A stretch of DNA of 64,000 nt from Leptospira ainazelensis (lineage in GTDB: Bacteria; Spirochaetota; Leptospiria; Leptospirales; Leptospiraceae), in the NCBI RefSeq assembly GCF_016918785.1, contig NZ_JAFFPT010000003.1, forward strand, positions 1-64,000, read 5' to 3'. Positions 62,997-64,000 of the stretch are shown here, piece by piece (position 1 is the stretch's first letter; every line of letters starts with the position of its first letter). The notes below the pieces were generated by a model. That model was not told the DNA's origin. It ran no database searches and was given only the letters and a program-made list of their open reading frames with translations. A program made the position numbers and the translations under genes.

Positions 62997-64000
62997 ATGT
63001 TAAATATTCATAGTTACGTTTCTGTTTTAATGATGTTCCTTTTCTTCTCCTGCGGGCATTTGCCGGCGAATATCATTATTTCTGAAAAACCCGATTCTCG
63101 ATTTCTGAATGTAGCTGATAAGTATTCCGATTTTTACTCGCAGGAACTTCGACAAATTTATATACGCCGCGATCGAATTAAAATCGGCCCTAAGGAAGAA
63201 ATTGTTGGTTTGGCGCTGTCGGGAGGCGGTGTTCGCGCAAACGCATTTAATTTAGGTCTTATGAGCGCATTAAACGCCGTTACAAGAAAAAACAAACAAA
63301 TCAAAATGGAAACAAATTCAATCTCTTATCTGCAACGGATTGACTATATTTCTTCCGTTTCGGGAGGTTCCTGGTCTTCCGCGGCGTATATAGCGTATCC
63401 GAACGAGGATTCGAAATTATTCGATTGTTTGGATTCTTTTGCGTTATTCGGGAATGAGGGCGGTTCCCAACAAGATCCTTGTGAGGAAATTCAGAGGCGA
63501 TTAAGGCTGACACAATATACGGCTTATAGCGGCGGTAGGTGGAAAGAGGACATTCTAAAATATAGCATGCCTGAGTTTACTGATTTTACCATCAATAAAT
63601 TGTATGATCGAAACGGGTTTGCAGAGAAACGTCCTTATCCGATTTTTAATACCACACATAGCGTTCCGTTTTTCGAAGAAAATTACAATAAGGCAAAACA
63701 CTATCCTTTCGAATTTACACCTTTCGGATTTGGAACCGATATGGATTGCGGAAATACAAACGACGATTGTAAAAAATGGGGAATAAGGACAAATCAGGAC
63801 AAAAAAGGGATATTCACAAATTCTTATTTAACATTTCAAAAAAAGAATATTTTCGGAATAAAATCCGATATTCAGTTTTCCGATATCCTTCGTGCATCCA
63901 GCGCATTCCTAAACCTCACACTCGGAATTACGATACACAGTAACGTTCAAAAGGACGAACGAGTTCGTGATGAATATACGCTTTCGGACGGAGGTAAGAG
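62997..64000 (+). CDS. Patatin / cPLA2-like phospholipase lipoprotein (3' end outside the window)
   Basis: The frame opens at ATG 62997 and runs off the window after 334 codons. The signal ends LFFSC, a lipobox. The catalytic part shows GLALSGGGVRANAFNLGLM (the G-G-G-x-R oxyanion hole), VSGGSWSSAAYIAY with the nucleophile Ser in a cPLA2-like SVSGG setting, and LSDGG with the catalytic Asp just before the window ends. Members hydrolyse phospholipids or lysophospholipids. Membrane anchoring suggests an envelope lipase. No nearby partner gene is visible. Confidence 0.85.
   Translation, partial: MLNIHSYVSVLMMFLFFSCGHLPANIIISEKPDSRFLNVADKYSDFYSQELRQIYIRRDRIKIGPKEEIVGLALSGGGVRANAFNLGLMSALNAVTRKNKQIKMETNSISYLQRIDYISSVSGGSWSSAAYIAYPNEDSKLFDCLDSFALFGNEGGSQQDPCEEIQRRLRLTQYTAYSGGRWKEDILKYSMPEFTDFTINKLYDRNGFAEKRPYPIFNTTHSVPFFEENYNKAKHYPFEFTPFGFGTDMDCGNTNDDCKKWGIRTNQDKKGIFTNSYLTFQKKNIFGIKSDIQFSDILRASSAFLNLTLGITIHSNVQKDERVRDEYTLSDGGK

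Noticed and set aside
62997..64000. CBASS-type patatin effector
   Set aside because: The protein has a lipoprotein signal and no nucleotide cyclase or other defence gene is visible beside it in the window.

Overview
The window reads as chromosomal DNA of Leptospira, probably a pathogenic (P1/P2) species. This rests on several things seen together: many secreted proteins with permissive spirochaete lipoboxes, a DUF1554 lipoprotein, FG-GAP and Big_5 lipoproteins, an LBL_2463-like / LIC10906-like gene pair, HisKA_7TM, 7TMR-DISM and MASE3 sensors, and short dispersed GTAGGA/TCCTAC palindromes. Species cannot be fixed by eye. No rRNA, tRNA or CRISPR array was found.

Layout. 1-4 kb is an accessory strip: a truncated secreted protein, three small overlapping minus-strand genes with a prophage-remnant look, an XRE regulator with its own palindromic operator, then an acyltransferase-like protein and a 7-TM sensor without kinase. 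4.4-8.2 kb holds a lipoprotein and a decayed IS1595/ISXO2-type element in which the transposase is followed by an overlapping HNH gene and a third unknown gene. A second scrap of the same transposase lies at 12.2 kb. Between the scraps are an AraC regulator, a long-chain acyl-CoA synthetase, a DUF2200 protein and a membrane protein. 12.3-14.9 kb has an ArsR-AHSA1-GFA operon, a nitrobindin-like protein and a frameshifted scrap of an acyl-CoA synthetase. 15-36 kb is dominated by surface or secreted repeat proteins (Big_5, FG-GAP, YVTN propeller) mixed with LysR/flavoprotein, AraC, hotdog thioesterase, MuiA-like and TetR/methyltransferase genes. 36-41 kb carries a membrane fatty-acid-hydroxylase-type enzyme, a GFA protein and lipoproteins. 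41-56 kb is a signalling block: a chemoreceptor, a MASE3 kinase plus receiver, a lipobox-bearing hybrid kinase, a LytS/LytTR pair, a Crp/Fnr regulator, with a P-type ATPase and Hsp20 between. 57-64 kb has SnoaL, FecR, GH25 and TPM proteins, an ArsR-AHSA1-membrane-VOC operon under a very long perfect dyad, and a cPLA2/patatin-like lipoprotein that runs off the end.

The strongest recurring signal not explained by the genes is a set of perfect or near-perfect dyads lying at or over start codons of regulators and their neighbours (about 1.79, 2.29, 12.31, 16.77, 20.54, 31.43, 36.29 and 62.22 kb). They look like autoregulatory operators. The most interesting candidate systems are the XRE / acyltransferase-like / kinase-less 7-TM cluster, the transposase-HNH-unknown element, and the two ArsR-AHSA1 cassettes with different partners.
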